Assembly: GCF_020662265.1 (NCBI RefSeq)
Contig: NZ_VEWM01000057.1
Coordinates: 124,001 to 188,000, forward strand
Source of the DNA: Psychrobacter sp. I-STPA6b
GTDB lineage: Bacteria > Pseudomonadota > Gammaproteobacteria > Pseudomonadales > Moraxellaceae
Reading direction: 5' to 3'
Length of the DNA: 64,000 nucleotides
Shown here: positions 18,544 to 26,720 of the stretch, piece after piece
Layout: every line of letters starts with the position of its first letter
How positions within the stretch are numbered: position 1 is the first letter of the stretch
Position numbers and translations under genes: made by a program
Notes under the pieces: model-generated
Seen by the model: the letters and a program-made list of their open reading frames with translations, nothing else
What the model was told of the DNA's origin: nothing
Database searches by the model: none

Positions 18544-20823
18544 ATGAATGCTGAGCAGTTTGAACAAGCCGCCCTACACTATCATGAGCATCCAGTTCCC
18601 GGAAAAATTTCTGTTACGCCAACCAAACAGCTAGCAAACCAACGCGACTTAGCACTTGCCTACTCTCCAGGGGTTGCTGTACCGTGTTTAGAAATTGAAA
18701 AAGACCCTATGCTTGCTGCTCGCTACACAGCACGTAATAACTTAGTCGGTGTTATTACCAATGGTACAGCCGTATTAGGTTTGGGTAACATTGGACCGTT
18801 GGCATCCAAGCCTGTGATGGAAGGGAAAGGTGTCTTATTTAAGAAGTTTGCGGGTATTGATGTATTTGATATTGAAGTCGCACAAAATGACCCAGATAAA
18901 TTTATTGAAGCAGTTGCTGCATTAGAGCCTACATTTGGTGGTATTAACCTAGAAGACATCAAAGCACCAGAATGCTTTAAAATTGAGCGTGAGCTACGTG
19001 AGCGCATGAATATCCCAGTCTTCCATGATGACCAGCATGGTACATCCATTATTGTTGGTGCTGCTTTACTTAACGCACTGGCTTTAATTAATAAAAAAAT
19101 TGAAGACATCAAAGTTGTTTGTTCTGGTGCAGGTGCTGCTGCCATTTCTTGCCTAGACTTGATTTGTGCCTTAGGTGTGCAAAAATCAAACATCTATGTT
19201 TCTGACTCACGTGGCATCATCTCAACCAGTCGAGACAACCTCGATGACTCTAAAAAACGCTATGCTCGTGATACACAAGCAAAAACCATTGATGATGTTA
19301 TTGCTGATACTGATATGTTCTTGGGTCTGTCTATGGCAGGTATTTTGACCCCTGAGATGGTCAAAAAAATGGCAAAAGACCCCATTATCTTTGCGCTTGC
19401 AAACCCAACACCTGAAATTATGCCTGAGCTGGCACACGCTGTCCGTGATGATGTCATCATGGCAACTGGACGCTCAGACTACCCCAATCAGGTGAATAAT
19501 GCCTTGTGTTTCCCATACATCTTCCGTGGTGCACTTGATGTTGGTGCAACCACTGTCAATGAAGAGATGAAAATTGCCTGTGTACATGCCATTGCAGCCA
19601 TGGCACATGTCGAAGCTACGCCAATGCTTGGCTCAAACAAGACTGATACCACCAAACGCTTTGGGCGTGACTACCTGATTCCAGGTCCTTTAGAGCCAAA
19701 CTTAATCTTGGAGATTGCACCTGCTGTTGCAAAAGCAGCCATGGACTCTGGTGTTGCCACACTACCTATTGAAGACTTTGGTGCTTATCATCAAAAATTA
19801 TCTGAGTTTGTATATAACTCAGCATTTGTAATGAAGCCTATCTTTGCCAAAGCCAAATCAGCACCAAAACGCATTGTATACTGTGAAGGTGAAGATCCAA
19901 ACGTACTACGTGCTGTGCAAGTAGTGGTCGATGAAGGATTGGCACAGCCTATCTTGGTTGGTCGTCCTGCAGTCATTGAAGCTCAAATCCAAGCACTGGG
20001 CTTACGCTTAAAAGAAGGCGAAAATATCGATATCGTCAATCAAGACAGCGACCCTCGTTACAAAGACTACTGGCAATTTTATTATGAGAAAAATAAGCGT
20101 CGTGGTGTCAGTATCGAATTGGCTCGCCGTGATGTGCGTCGTAAAACTTCACTTATCGGCTCACTATTGGTCGAAAAAGGTGATGCAGACGGTATGATTT
20201 GTGGTACATTCAGCCATTATCATTTGCACCTCAAATATGTGCAAAATGTTATTGGTAAAAAAGAAGGTGTCAAAGACTTCTATGCAATGAATGCTGTTTT
20301 AATGCAAAACCGTAATATCTTTATTGCTGATACCTATATTCATGAAGACCCAACTGCTGAACAACTGGCTGAAATGACCATACTGGCTGCAGAGCAAATC
20401 AAGCGCTTTGGTATCACACCTCGTGTAGCCTTATTATCACATTCAAACTTTGGTACATCAGACCGTGCCAGTGCTGTTAAGATGCGCCGCGTCTATGAGC
20501 TACTAACAGAAATGAATGTAGACTTTGACTTTGATGGTGAAATGCATGGTGATGCTGCTCTAGATGAGCGTATTCGTCAGCATGACTTACCATCTAGTAC
20601 ACTAAAAGGCTCAGCAAACTTATTGATTATGCCAACACTAGATGCAGCAAATATTGCATTTAACCTACTTAAAACAGGAACGAAGAGTGCCTCATTAGGT
20701 CCTATCTTACTAGGCGCAAACAAACCTGTACATATCTTAACGCCTTCTGCTACTGCTCGACGTGTTGTAAACATGACTGCTCTTGCTGTTACAGAAGCTC
20801 AAGATTTGGAAGAGCAAAAATAG
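18544..20823 (+). CDS. maeB: NADP-dependent malic enzyme, phosphotransacetylase-fused
   Basis: This enzyme decarboxylates malate to pyruvate and yields NADPH. Residues 1-430 are the malic enzyme part, with SPGVAVPCLEIEKDP, NGTAVLGLGNIGPLASKPVM, the metal site region FHDDQHGTSIIVGAALLNAL and CSGAGAAAISCLDL. The rest is a phosphotransacetylase-like domain that is regulatory in MaeB. I placed the start at the ATG at 18544, which has AGGA 6 bases upstream and begins where E. coli MaeB begins. An in-frame ATG at 18481 would add 21 Ser/Thr-rich residues but has only a poor ribosome binding site. A strong terminator follows. Confidence 0.95.
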   Translation: MNAEQFEQAALHYHEHPVPGKISVTPTKQLANQRDLALAYSPGVAVPCLEIEKDPMLAARYTARNNLVGVITNGTAVLGLGNIGPLASKPVMEGKGVLFKKFAGIDVFDIEVAQNDPDKFIEAVAALEPTFGGINLEDIKAPECFKIERELRERMNIPVFHDDQHGTSIIVGAALLNALALINKKIEDIKVVCSGAGAAAISCLDLICALGVQKSNIYVSDSRGIISTSRDNLDDSKKRYARDTQAKTIDDVIADTDMFLGLSMAGILTPEMVKKMAKDPIIFALANPTPEIMPELAHAVRDDVIMATGRSDYPNQVNNALCFPYIFRGALDVGATTVNEEMKIACVHAIAAMAHVEATPMLGSNKTDTTKRFGRDYLIPGPLEPNLILEIAPAVAKAAMDSGVATLPIEDFGAYHQKLSEFVYNSAFVMKPIFAKAKSAPKRIVYCEGEDPNVLRAVQVVVDEGLAQPILVGRPAVIEAQIQALGLRLKEGENIDIVNQDSDPRYKDYWQFYYEKNKRRGVSIELARRDVRRKTSLIGSLLVEKGDADGMICGTFSHYHLHLKYVQNVIGKKEGVKDFYAMNAVLMQNRNIFIADTYIHEDPTAEQLAEMTILAAEQIKRFGITPRVALLSHSNFGTSDRASAVKMRRVYELLTEMNVDFDFDGEMHGDAALDERIRQHDLPSSTLKGSANLLIMPTLDAANIAFNLLKTGTKSASLGPILLGANKPVHILTPSATARRVVNMTALAVTEAQDLEEQK

Positions 20824-20905
20824 ATGGCCGTCAAATATGTTATGTGCGTTGCTAACTATTTTCTAATGGATTAGTAATGCAGACTAAGTAAGGCATCGTA
20901 TCTAT

Positions 20906-20950
20906 AAGCCAGTTAATAACATCTAACATCGTTATTAGCTGGCTTTTTTT
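20906..20950 (+). terminator. Terminator after maeB
   Basis: A long stem pairs AAGCCAGTTAATAAC (20906-20920) with GTTATTAGCTGGCTT (20931-20945), with one mismatch, and ends in seven T, 83 bp after the maeB stop. Confidence 0.9.
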
Positions 20951-20974
20951 ATTATAATGATTTCTTTATCATAA

Positions 20975-21081
20975 TATAGTCAGCGAAGTTATAAACTGCT
21001 ACAAGGCAGGCGAGTACAGATAGTACGATTGTACAGCAAGCGAGCCTAACACCGTAACAGTTGTCAAGTTCGTTGACTATA
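20975..21081. repeat. Short palindromic repeat, family 2, complete copy (107 bp)
   Basis: The ends are TATAGTCAGCGAAGTT and, on the other strand, TATAGTCAACGAACTT. Pairing continues inward through CTGCTACAAGGCAGGCGAG against CTGTTACGGTGTTAGGCTCG, so the whole unit could fold as one long imperfect hairpin. The first 52 bases recur at 35516 with about seven differences. It lies between the maeB terminator and cca, 30 bp before the cca start. Confidence 0.75.
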
Positions 21082-21111
21082 GTTTCCTCATAAGCTCAAA
21101 GGATGTATAAC

Positions 21112-22326
21112 ATGCAAGTCTATCTCGTTGGTGGTGCCGTTCGTGATAAAATGCTGGGTAAACCCATCAAAGACCGTGATTTTGTTGTCGTTGGTAGCAA
21201 TGTACAACAAATGCTGGATGCAGGATTCCATCAAGTTGGGGCAGACTTTCCTGTCTTTTTACATCCTCAAACCAAAGAAGAATACGCCCTAGCACGTACT
21301 GAGCGCAAATCTGGGCATGGCTATCAGGGTTTTTCTATTTATGCCAGTCCAGAAGTGACATTAGAAGAAGACTTGCAAAGACGAGATCTAACCATTAATG
21401 CAATGGCAATTGAGGTGCATGGCTTGCATGATAGCCGTCCCTTAAACAATCAAATTATCGACCCTTATGGTGGGCTAAATGACATTAAGGATAAACAACT
21501 TCGTCATGTATCTATGGCATTTGTTGAAGACCCTTTACGTGTTTTACGTGTTGCTCGCTTTTATGCCCGCTATTTTTTTGATGGTTTTCAAGTCGCTGCA
21601 GAAACCCAAGCACTAATGACCCAGTTGGCAAACTCAGGTGAACTTAACCACCTAACCCCTGAGCGAGTGTGGCAAGAGTCCAGCCGTGCATTGATGCAAA
21701 CAGCACCACATGTCTACTGGCAGATACTATATGATACTCAAGCACTCACTCAGCTATGCCCTACTCTCGCAAATGCTTGGGATACCGATAAAAAGTTGCA
21801 GCTACTAAGCCTTACTGCTTTGGCACTTAGTGCAACTCATCATCTTGAGATACAACAACGCTGGGCAATATTAATGTCCAGCTTTGCTGACGATGCTAAT
21901 CATATATTACAGGCTAATAATACTACCTCACCTACAGTCATACAGGATAAAGCAACAACAAACACAGCATGGCAATCTCATATCTCAGAGATGGCTCAGC
22001 GGCTAAAACCACCTAAGCTCTTGACCAAATTTGCCTTATTATATGCACGCCACCATTCACAGCTTCGCAACTTTGTGCAACTATCAGCCAGTGAGCAAAT
22101 ACACCTAATCGAACAAACCGGCGCACATAAAGACGCCACACCATTACAGCAACTTCTCTCTGTCAATAAAATCTTGGCATTAGCAGCAGAAACTATTGCT
22201 CTAAAGCAAGCCCTTCATTGCTTTCATCAAGTTGGTATGAGTAGTATTGATCCAAACTTAAAAGGAGCAGAGATTGGAGCCGCGTTGACACAGGCTCGCA
22301 TTGATACTTTAAAATTGATGCTTTAA
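21112..22326 (+). CDS. cca: CCA-adding tRNA nucleotidyltransferase
   Basis: This enzyme builds or repairs the 3' CCA end of tRNAs. The 404-residue class II protein has [13 protein letters not shown], the catalytic [37 protein letters not shown] and the helical tail. In E. coli an HD phosphohydrolase domain follows. Here the equivalent stretch reads [12 protein letters not shown], without an HD pair, so phosphohydrolase activity is doubtful. The start is the second of two ATGs (21103, 21112). AAAGGA ends at 21103, the right distance for the second, which also begins like other Cca proteins. Confidence 0.94.
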   Translation: MQVYLVGGAVRDKMLGKPIKDRDFVVVGSNVQQMLDAGFHQVGADFPVFLHPQTKEEYALARTERKSGHGYQGFSIYASPEVTLEEDLQRRDLTINAMAIEVHGLHDSRPLNNQIIDPYGGLNDIKDKQLRHVSMAFVEDPLRVLRVARFYARYFFDGFQVAAETQALMTQLANSGELNHLTPERVWQESSRALMQTAPHVYWQILYDTQALTQLCPTLANAWDTDKKLQLLSLTALALSATHHLEIQQRWAILMSSFADDANHILQANNTTSPTVIQDKATTNTAWQSHISEMAQRLKPPKLLTKFALLYARHHSQLRNFVQLSASEQIHLIEQTGAHKDATPLQQLLSVNKILALAAETIALKQALHCFHQVGMSSIDPNLKGAEIGAALTQARIDTLKLML

Positions 22327-22382
22327 ATAAGTAACTTAGTACATAAACAACGCATTATTTTTGTAATTAAGCAATTTTTTAC

Positions 22383-22410
22383 TTGAAAAAATAAAATATT
22401 CTGTTAGAAT
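22383..22410 (+). promoter_or_regulatory. Promoter of the tRNA gene
   Basis: TTGAAA at 22383-22388 and TAGAAT at 22405-22410 are separated by 16 bases, placing the transcription start about 10 bases ahead of the tRNA. This is a good sigma-70 match. Confidence 0.7.
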
Positions 22411-22426
22411 TTTCAATCTAAATTTA

Positions 22427-22503
22427 GGGCCCATAGCTCAGTTGGTTAGAGCAGAGGACTCATAATCCTTTGGTCGTAGGTTCAAGTCCTACTGGGCCCA
22501 CCA
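22427..22503 (+). tRNA. tRNA with CAU anticodon, probably tRNA-Ile2
   Basis: The 77-nt cloverleaf is complete. The acceptor stem pairs GGGCCCA with TGGGCCC, the D-loop is AGCTCAGTTGGTTAGAGC, the anticodon CAT lies at 22461-22463 in the loop CTCATAA, the T arm is TAGGTTCAAGTCCTA, and CCA is encoded. The anticodon stem and variable loop (CCTTTGGTCG) resemble E. coli tRNA-Ile2, whose C34 is changed to lysidine by TilS. They do not resemble elongator tRNA-Met, and the absence of an A1 mismatch excludes initiator tRNA. The amino acid call is an inference. Confidence 0.9.
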
Positions 22504-22508
22504 TATTT

Positions 22509-22541
22509 AAACCCTTACAAGCTTCTGTTTGTAAGGGTTTT
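22509..22541 (+). terminator. Terminator after the tRNA gene
   Basis: AAACCCTTACAA (22509-22520) pairs with TTGTAAGGGTTT (22529-22540). The stem is followed by a short T-rich tract and begins 6 bases after the tRNA 3' end. Confidence 0.85.
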
Positions 22542-22705
22542 CTATTTGTACTCCATTATTTATATCTACATAATAGTATTCTTGTTTGTATGGATACTTT
22601 TTTACGTATACTTCCTATTCTACTTCTACAACAAGGGGTAGTAGAAGTATGTTTTGTTGAGACTGCTATAATTGTTATAAAATTTAATCATCTCTAGGAA
22701 AAAAC

Positions 22706-23941
22706 ATGCACAATCCCACAATCCCCCACTGCTTACCCAATGATATTTCACCAGAACAGTTTTTGGCTGAATATTGGCAAAAAAAGCCATTATTGATTAA
22801 GCAAGGCTTACCACAATTAGCAGGTATGTTTGAGCCTGACGATATTTTGGGGTTAGCCCTTGAAGAAGAAGTGACGGCTCGGCTCATCACGCAAACAAAA
22901 ACGACCAATCCTGCAAACCAACCCCACCCCTATCAATGGCAAGTTAAAAAAAGTCCATTAGCAGAAAGTGATTTTGAACCGTTAATAAATTCAGATAATG
23001 AGTTATGGACAGTATTGGTGCAGAATCTGGAACAATGGTCACCTGAGCTTGGGCAGTTATGGCATGCGTTTGACTTTATTCCCAGTTGGCAACGTGATGA
23101 TATTATGGTGTCCTATGCCCCACAAGGTGCTTCGGTAGGCAAGCATTATGATGATTATGACGTATTTTTGGCACAAGGCTATGGTCACAGACGCTGGCAG
23201 TTAGGCAAATATTGTGATGAAACAACAGAGTTTGTCGAAGGACAACCCATTCGTATTTTTGATGATATGGGTGAGATTATTTTTGATGAGGTGTTGCAGG
23301 CAGGTGATGTGCTGTATGTACCACCCAAACTGTCACATTTTGGCGTGGCAGAAGATGAGTGTTTGACTTTCTCATTTGGTTTTCGCCGTCCCAATCTCAT
23401 GCAAGTATTAGACGGTTTGGCAGATATAGCGACCAGTGAAAGCTCGTTGTTTGTGCCTATGTTATTAGAGCAAACGCAACAGCCCGCAGGACAGTTAAGC
23501 CAAGCCAGTATATCTGCGATAAAACAGCAATTAATTGTTATGTTAAATTCACCATTGGGCGAGCGATTAATCACCCAAACAGTGAGTGAAGTGGTCAGCA
23601 AACGCCAATACGATATTTTAACGCCAGAAGATATGCTCTCTACCGATGAAATGCTGGAAGCATTGACAGATGGCGCGAGTATTCAAGCCGATTATAATAG
23701 TCGTTTGTTATATGTCGAAAATAAACAAAACTCCGAAGATACAATCAGTATTTATGCTAATGGTCAGCCTTTAGCCGATTTAACCTCATCTGAAATACAG
23801 GCCTTAAAACGCTTGGCAGATGGTGAGTGTTTGTATCAAGAGGATTTGGCAAACATCGACCCTGATAACATTATGGAATGGCTGGAAAATAGCTGGGCGT
23901 GGCTTGATACAACTATGTTTGATGATGAATATGATGACTAG
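22706..23941 (+). CDS. roxA: Ribosomal protein L16 arginine hydroxylase
   Basis: RoxA (YcfD) is a 2-oxoglutarate/Fe(II) oxygenase of the JmjC/cupin group that hydroxylates an arginine of L16 in the 50S subunit. The 411-residue protein shows the N-terminal YWQKKPLLIKQG, the metal-binding HxD within GKHYDDYDVFLAQG, GHRRWQLG, the distal histidine in GDVLYVPPKLSHFG, and FSFGFRRPN. A C-terminal winged-helix-like region follows. AGGAAA precedes the ATG. It is somewhat longer than E. coli YcfD (373). It faces the DASS transporter across a shared terminator. Confidence 0.9.
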   Translation: MHNPTIPHCLPNDISPEQFLAEYWQKKPLLIKQGLPQLAGMFEPDDILGLALEEEVTARLITQTKTTNPANQPHPYQWQVKKSPLAESDFEPLINSDNELWTVLVQNLEQWSPELGQLWHAFDFIPSWQRDDIMVSYAPQGASVGKHYDDYDVFLAQGYGHRRWQLGKYCDETTEFVEGQPIRIFDDMGEIIFDEVLQAGDVLYVPPKLSHFGVAEDECLTFSFGFRRPNLMQVLDGLADIATSESSLFVPMLLEQTQQPAGQLSQASISAIKQQLIVMLNSPLGERLITQTVSEVVSKRQYDILTPEDMLSTDEMLEALTDGASIQADYNSRLLYVENKQNSEDTISIYANGQPLADLTSSEIQALKRLADGECLYQEDLANIDPDNIMEWLENSWAWLDTTMFDDEYDD

Positions 23942-23963
23942 ACTTTAATATCAACCAGCATTA

Positions 23964-23998
23964 AAAAAACCGCTAATCTTACAAATTAGCGGTTTTTT
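23964..23998. terminator. Bidirectional terminator between roxA and the DASS transporter
   Basis: AAAAAACCGCTAAT (23964-23977) pairs perfectly with ATTAGCGGTTTTTT (23985-23998) around a 7-base loop. The A-run and T-run let it stop transcription from both sides of the converging genes. Confidence 0.93.
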
Positions 23999-24032
23999 AT
24001 TTTAATCAATAAATTTATCACTTAATGACTGA

Positions 24033-25472
24033 TTACAATAAAAACAAATAAGCCCATAAACCAATGACGATAGTTGAAACAATATTCAGCACAATACCAA
24101 CCCTTACCATTTCAGACTGCTTAATCAACCCAGTACCAAAAACAATGGCATTAGGAGGTGTGGCAACTGGTAACATAAAGGCACATGATGCACCGATACC
24201 AATAATCAATACCAACACTTCATGAGGAATACTCATATGTTCAGCAATCGCCATAAATACAGGCACAAGCAATGCCGCTGACGCAGTATTAGAAGCAAAT
24301 TCAGTTAAGAAAATAATAAAGGCAGCAACTGCTAACATTACTAATAATAACGGTGCTGCTGATAATGCTGATGCCACGCTCTCACCCATCACTAATGAGG
24401 CACCTGATAGTTTTAAGACATTTGATAGTGCAATACCACCACCAAACAGCATGAGCACACCCCAGTCAGTATTATCTGAGACCTGCTTCCATGATACCAA
24501 CCCTAGGCTCACTACCGCTGCCGCCGCACTTAATGCAATAATAGAGTCCATCTTAGCAATATCGAAGATTTCACTAAGTTGCTTACTCATAATCCATGAT
24601 AACGCTGTCGCAAGAAATACAATAATGGTCAATATACGTGGTACTGTCCAAGGAATGACTTCTTTATCGACAGCGGCAAACTCAACCTTACGACTCAAAT
24701 TTGGTTTTAAAATTAAATACATAACACCAAGTAACAGTGGCGTTAATATCAACATCATCGGAATACCAAACTTCATCCATTCAGTAAAGCTAAGCTCTAA
24801 TGCTTTGGCTGCAATGGCATTTGGTGGTGAACCAATCAAAGTCCCTAAACCACCCAAACTGGCAGAATAGGCAATCCCTAATAGTACGAAAACAAATGTA
24901 CCACGATCTTTTTCTCTATCAACTTGGCTAAGCATACCAATTGCCAAGGGTAACATCATCGCTGCAGTGGCAGTATTTGAAATCCACATCGATAACAATG
25001 CTGTTGCAGCAAATATCATCACGACAGCAACACTTAAACGACCACCTGATAGCGATAAGATTTTTAAAGCAATTTTTTTATCCAACTGCTGAACATGTAA
25101 AGCTGCGGCTAACGCAAAACCACCAAAGAAAATATAAATAATCGGATTGGCAAAGCTAGCAAGGGCACTGGTTGTATCAAACTCAGGAATACCAATGGCA
25201 ACACCAATAACCATTACTAAAATTGCAGTAATCGTTACATGAATGGCTTCAGTAAGCCACAATGCACCAATAAAGACCAACATTGCCAAACCTTTATTGA
25301 CATCATTATCAAAAGGCATGACATTATATAGGATAATACTAATTACCGCTGCAATGGCAACAATAATCAAGCCTTTACCTGTACCTTTAGGAAAAGTATC
25401 TGTGAATAAATATTCATTACCATCATCAGGTAAGTGCTTTTCTAAATTGTTATCAGAAGAGTTTTGTGACAT
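24033..25472 (-). CDS. DASS-family sodium:dicarboxylate/sulfate symporter
   Basis: This inner-membrane transporter belongs to the divalent anion:sodium symporter (SLC13) family. It has about 11-12 hydrophobic helices, a cytoplasmic N-terminus of about 45 residues, and the two SNT substrate/sodium motifs: SNTATAAMMLPLAIG near residue 160 and ASNTASAALLVPVF near 400. The conserved LIGSPPNAIA and PVATPPNAIVFG loops are also present. Dicarboxylates such as succinate or malate are the likely cargo, though sulfate cannot be excluded. The ATG at 25472 was chosen over a TTG at 25490 because AAGGA lies 8 bases upstream of it. Confidence 0.9.
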   Translation of the reverse strand: MSQNSSDNNLEKHLPDDGNEYLFTDTFPKGTGKGLIIVAIAAVISIILYNVMPFDNDVNKGLAMLVFIGALWLTEAIHVTITAILVMVIGVAIGIPEFDTTSALASFANPIIYIFFGGFALAAALHVQQLDKKIALKILSLSGGRLSVAVVMIFAATALLSMWISNTATAAMMLPLAIGMLSQVDREKDRGTFVFVLLGIAYSASLGGLGTLIGSPPNAIAAKALELSFTEWMKFGIPMMLILTPLLLGVMYLILKPNLSRKVEFAAVDKEVIPWTVPRILTIIVFLATALSWIMSKQLSEIFDIAKMDSIIALSAAAAVVSLGLVSWKQVSDNTDWGVLMLFGGGIALSNVLKLSGASLVMGESVASALSAAPLLLVMLAVAAFIIFLTEFASNTASAALLVPVFMAIAEHMSIPHEVLVLIIGIGASCAFMLPVATPPNAIVFGTGLIKQSEMVRVGIVLNIVSTIVIGLWAYLFLL

Positions 25473-25672
25473 AGGAATTCCTTTTGCCAATCCATGAATA
25501 TACTAACTCTAAAAAATAGACTATCTCTAATTAATAAATAAATGCCTTATCATCCATAAAGATAATAATATCTAATATTTAATATAGGTTTTTCTTTAGA
25601 ATTAGTGCCCAGTAATTCTGTATTTTAACAGAAACATTGCCATACGTAACCACAAATAACTGCTTTATCCAT

Positions 25673-25700
25673 AAAAAAACACCCTATATTTAGGGTGTTT
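25673..25700 (-). terminator. Terminator after the adhesin operon
   Basis: AAACACCCTA (25677-25686) pairs with TAGGGTGTTT (25691-25700) around a 4-base loop, and seven A precede it, giving a T-run on the minus strand. It lies 24 bp after the tpgA stop. Confidence 0.9.
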
Positions 25701-25723
25701 ATGACGCTAATATTTTAGGTTAA

Positions 25724-26629
25724 TTAATTTTGTGGTGTATAAACAGTTACTGCAACTTCTACACGACGATTTGGCTGCAAACAGTTAATGAGTGTTTGAC
25801 GACTTAATGTATTTGAGCAGTGAACCACTGGTTGAGATTCACCTGCACCAGATGCGACCATAGATGATGGGTCAATACCCTGTGTAATCAGATATTCACG
25901 TACAGTTTGTGCCCGCAATTGGGACAGATTCAAGTTATAAACATCATCACCTAGTCTATCTGTATAACCTGTAATGATAATTCGACTATCTCCTTGAACT
26001 TGATAATGTTTCAATTTTGTCGCCAAGTTATCCAAAGATTGTCTACCTTGTGAGGTCATATCATTGGTACGCCACTTATTAAACTGAAATAATGTATCTG
26101 CTGATAGATTAATTCTTTCATTAATAATTGGTGTATGTGGTGCTAATACTGAGATATTACTTTGAATCGGCTGTTCCTGTACTTGTATCAATTGTGGTTG
26201 TATCTCTGTGAACTCTGCACAATCTTGAGGCTGCCAATAAAACTCTTGGGCATAAAAATCTTTATCAAAAATAATTTTATATTGGCAAGTTTTTACTGTG
26301 CCATCAGTCTGATTAAAATTTAGAATGTAGTCCCACTCTTGGGCATGTTGTGCCTCACTAAAATGAGGAGGTCCGATCAATTGATATATAACATCTTTAT
26401 TCATTCCAGCCCGAATATTACTCAGATTTTCACGATTAGGAAATGTTCCTTGATTTCTCCATGCTTTATTTTGATCAGGGAATACTAAGTCTGAAACAGC
26501 AACATGTCCATCTCTACTAATATTACTACTGACCGTATGAGTGCAACCAACACTCACTAGCATACTCATACAAGATAATGCGATAGCCAGATGTCTTACT
26601 GATGATTTCAATTGGATATTGTGTATCAT
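25724..26629 (-). CDS. tpgA: TpgA-like periplasmic partner of the trimeric autotransporter
   Basis: The 301-residue lipoprotein-like protein has a signal peptide ending in a lipobox-like SVGC near residue 29. An SmpA/OmlA (BamE-like) domain follows at about 65-145 (RAGMNKDVIYQLIGPPHF, EWDYILNF). The C-terminal OmpA-like peptidoglycan-binding domain spans about 185-298 (ITGYTDRLGDDVYNLNLSQ, RAQTVREYL, PNRRVEVAV). This two-domain build is that of TpgA of Acinetobacter Tol5, which anchors the AtaA fibre to peptidoglycan and is encoded just downstream of it, as here. The gene follows the adhesin by 91 bp without a terminator, so co-transcription is likely. Confidence 0.85.
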   Translation of the reverse strand: MIHNIQLKSSVRHLAIALSCMSMLVSVGCTHTVSSNISRDGHVAVSDLVFPDQNKAWRNQGTFPNRENLSNIRAGMNKDVIYQLIGPPHFSEAQHAQEWDYILNFNQTDGTVKTCQYKIIFDKDFYAQEFYWQPQDCAEFTEIQPQLIQVQEQPIQSNISVLAPHTPIINERINLSADTLFQFNKWRTNDMTSQGRQSLDNLATKLKHYQVQGDSRIIITGYTDRLGDDVYNLNLSQLRAQTVREYLITQGIDPSSMVASGAGESQPVVHCSNTLSRQTLINCLQPNRRVEVAVTVYTPQN

Positions 26630-26720
26630 TATTTTTCCTTAATTAAATTGATAAATCAAAAATTAGCAAAAGTATCTACTTAATAGACACTTTTGCTGAT
26701 AACAAAAACATCCATCTAAA

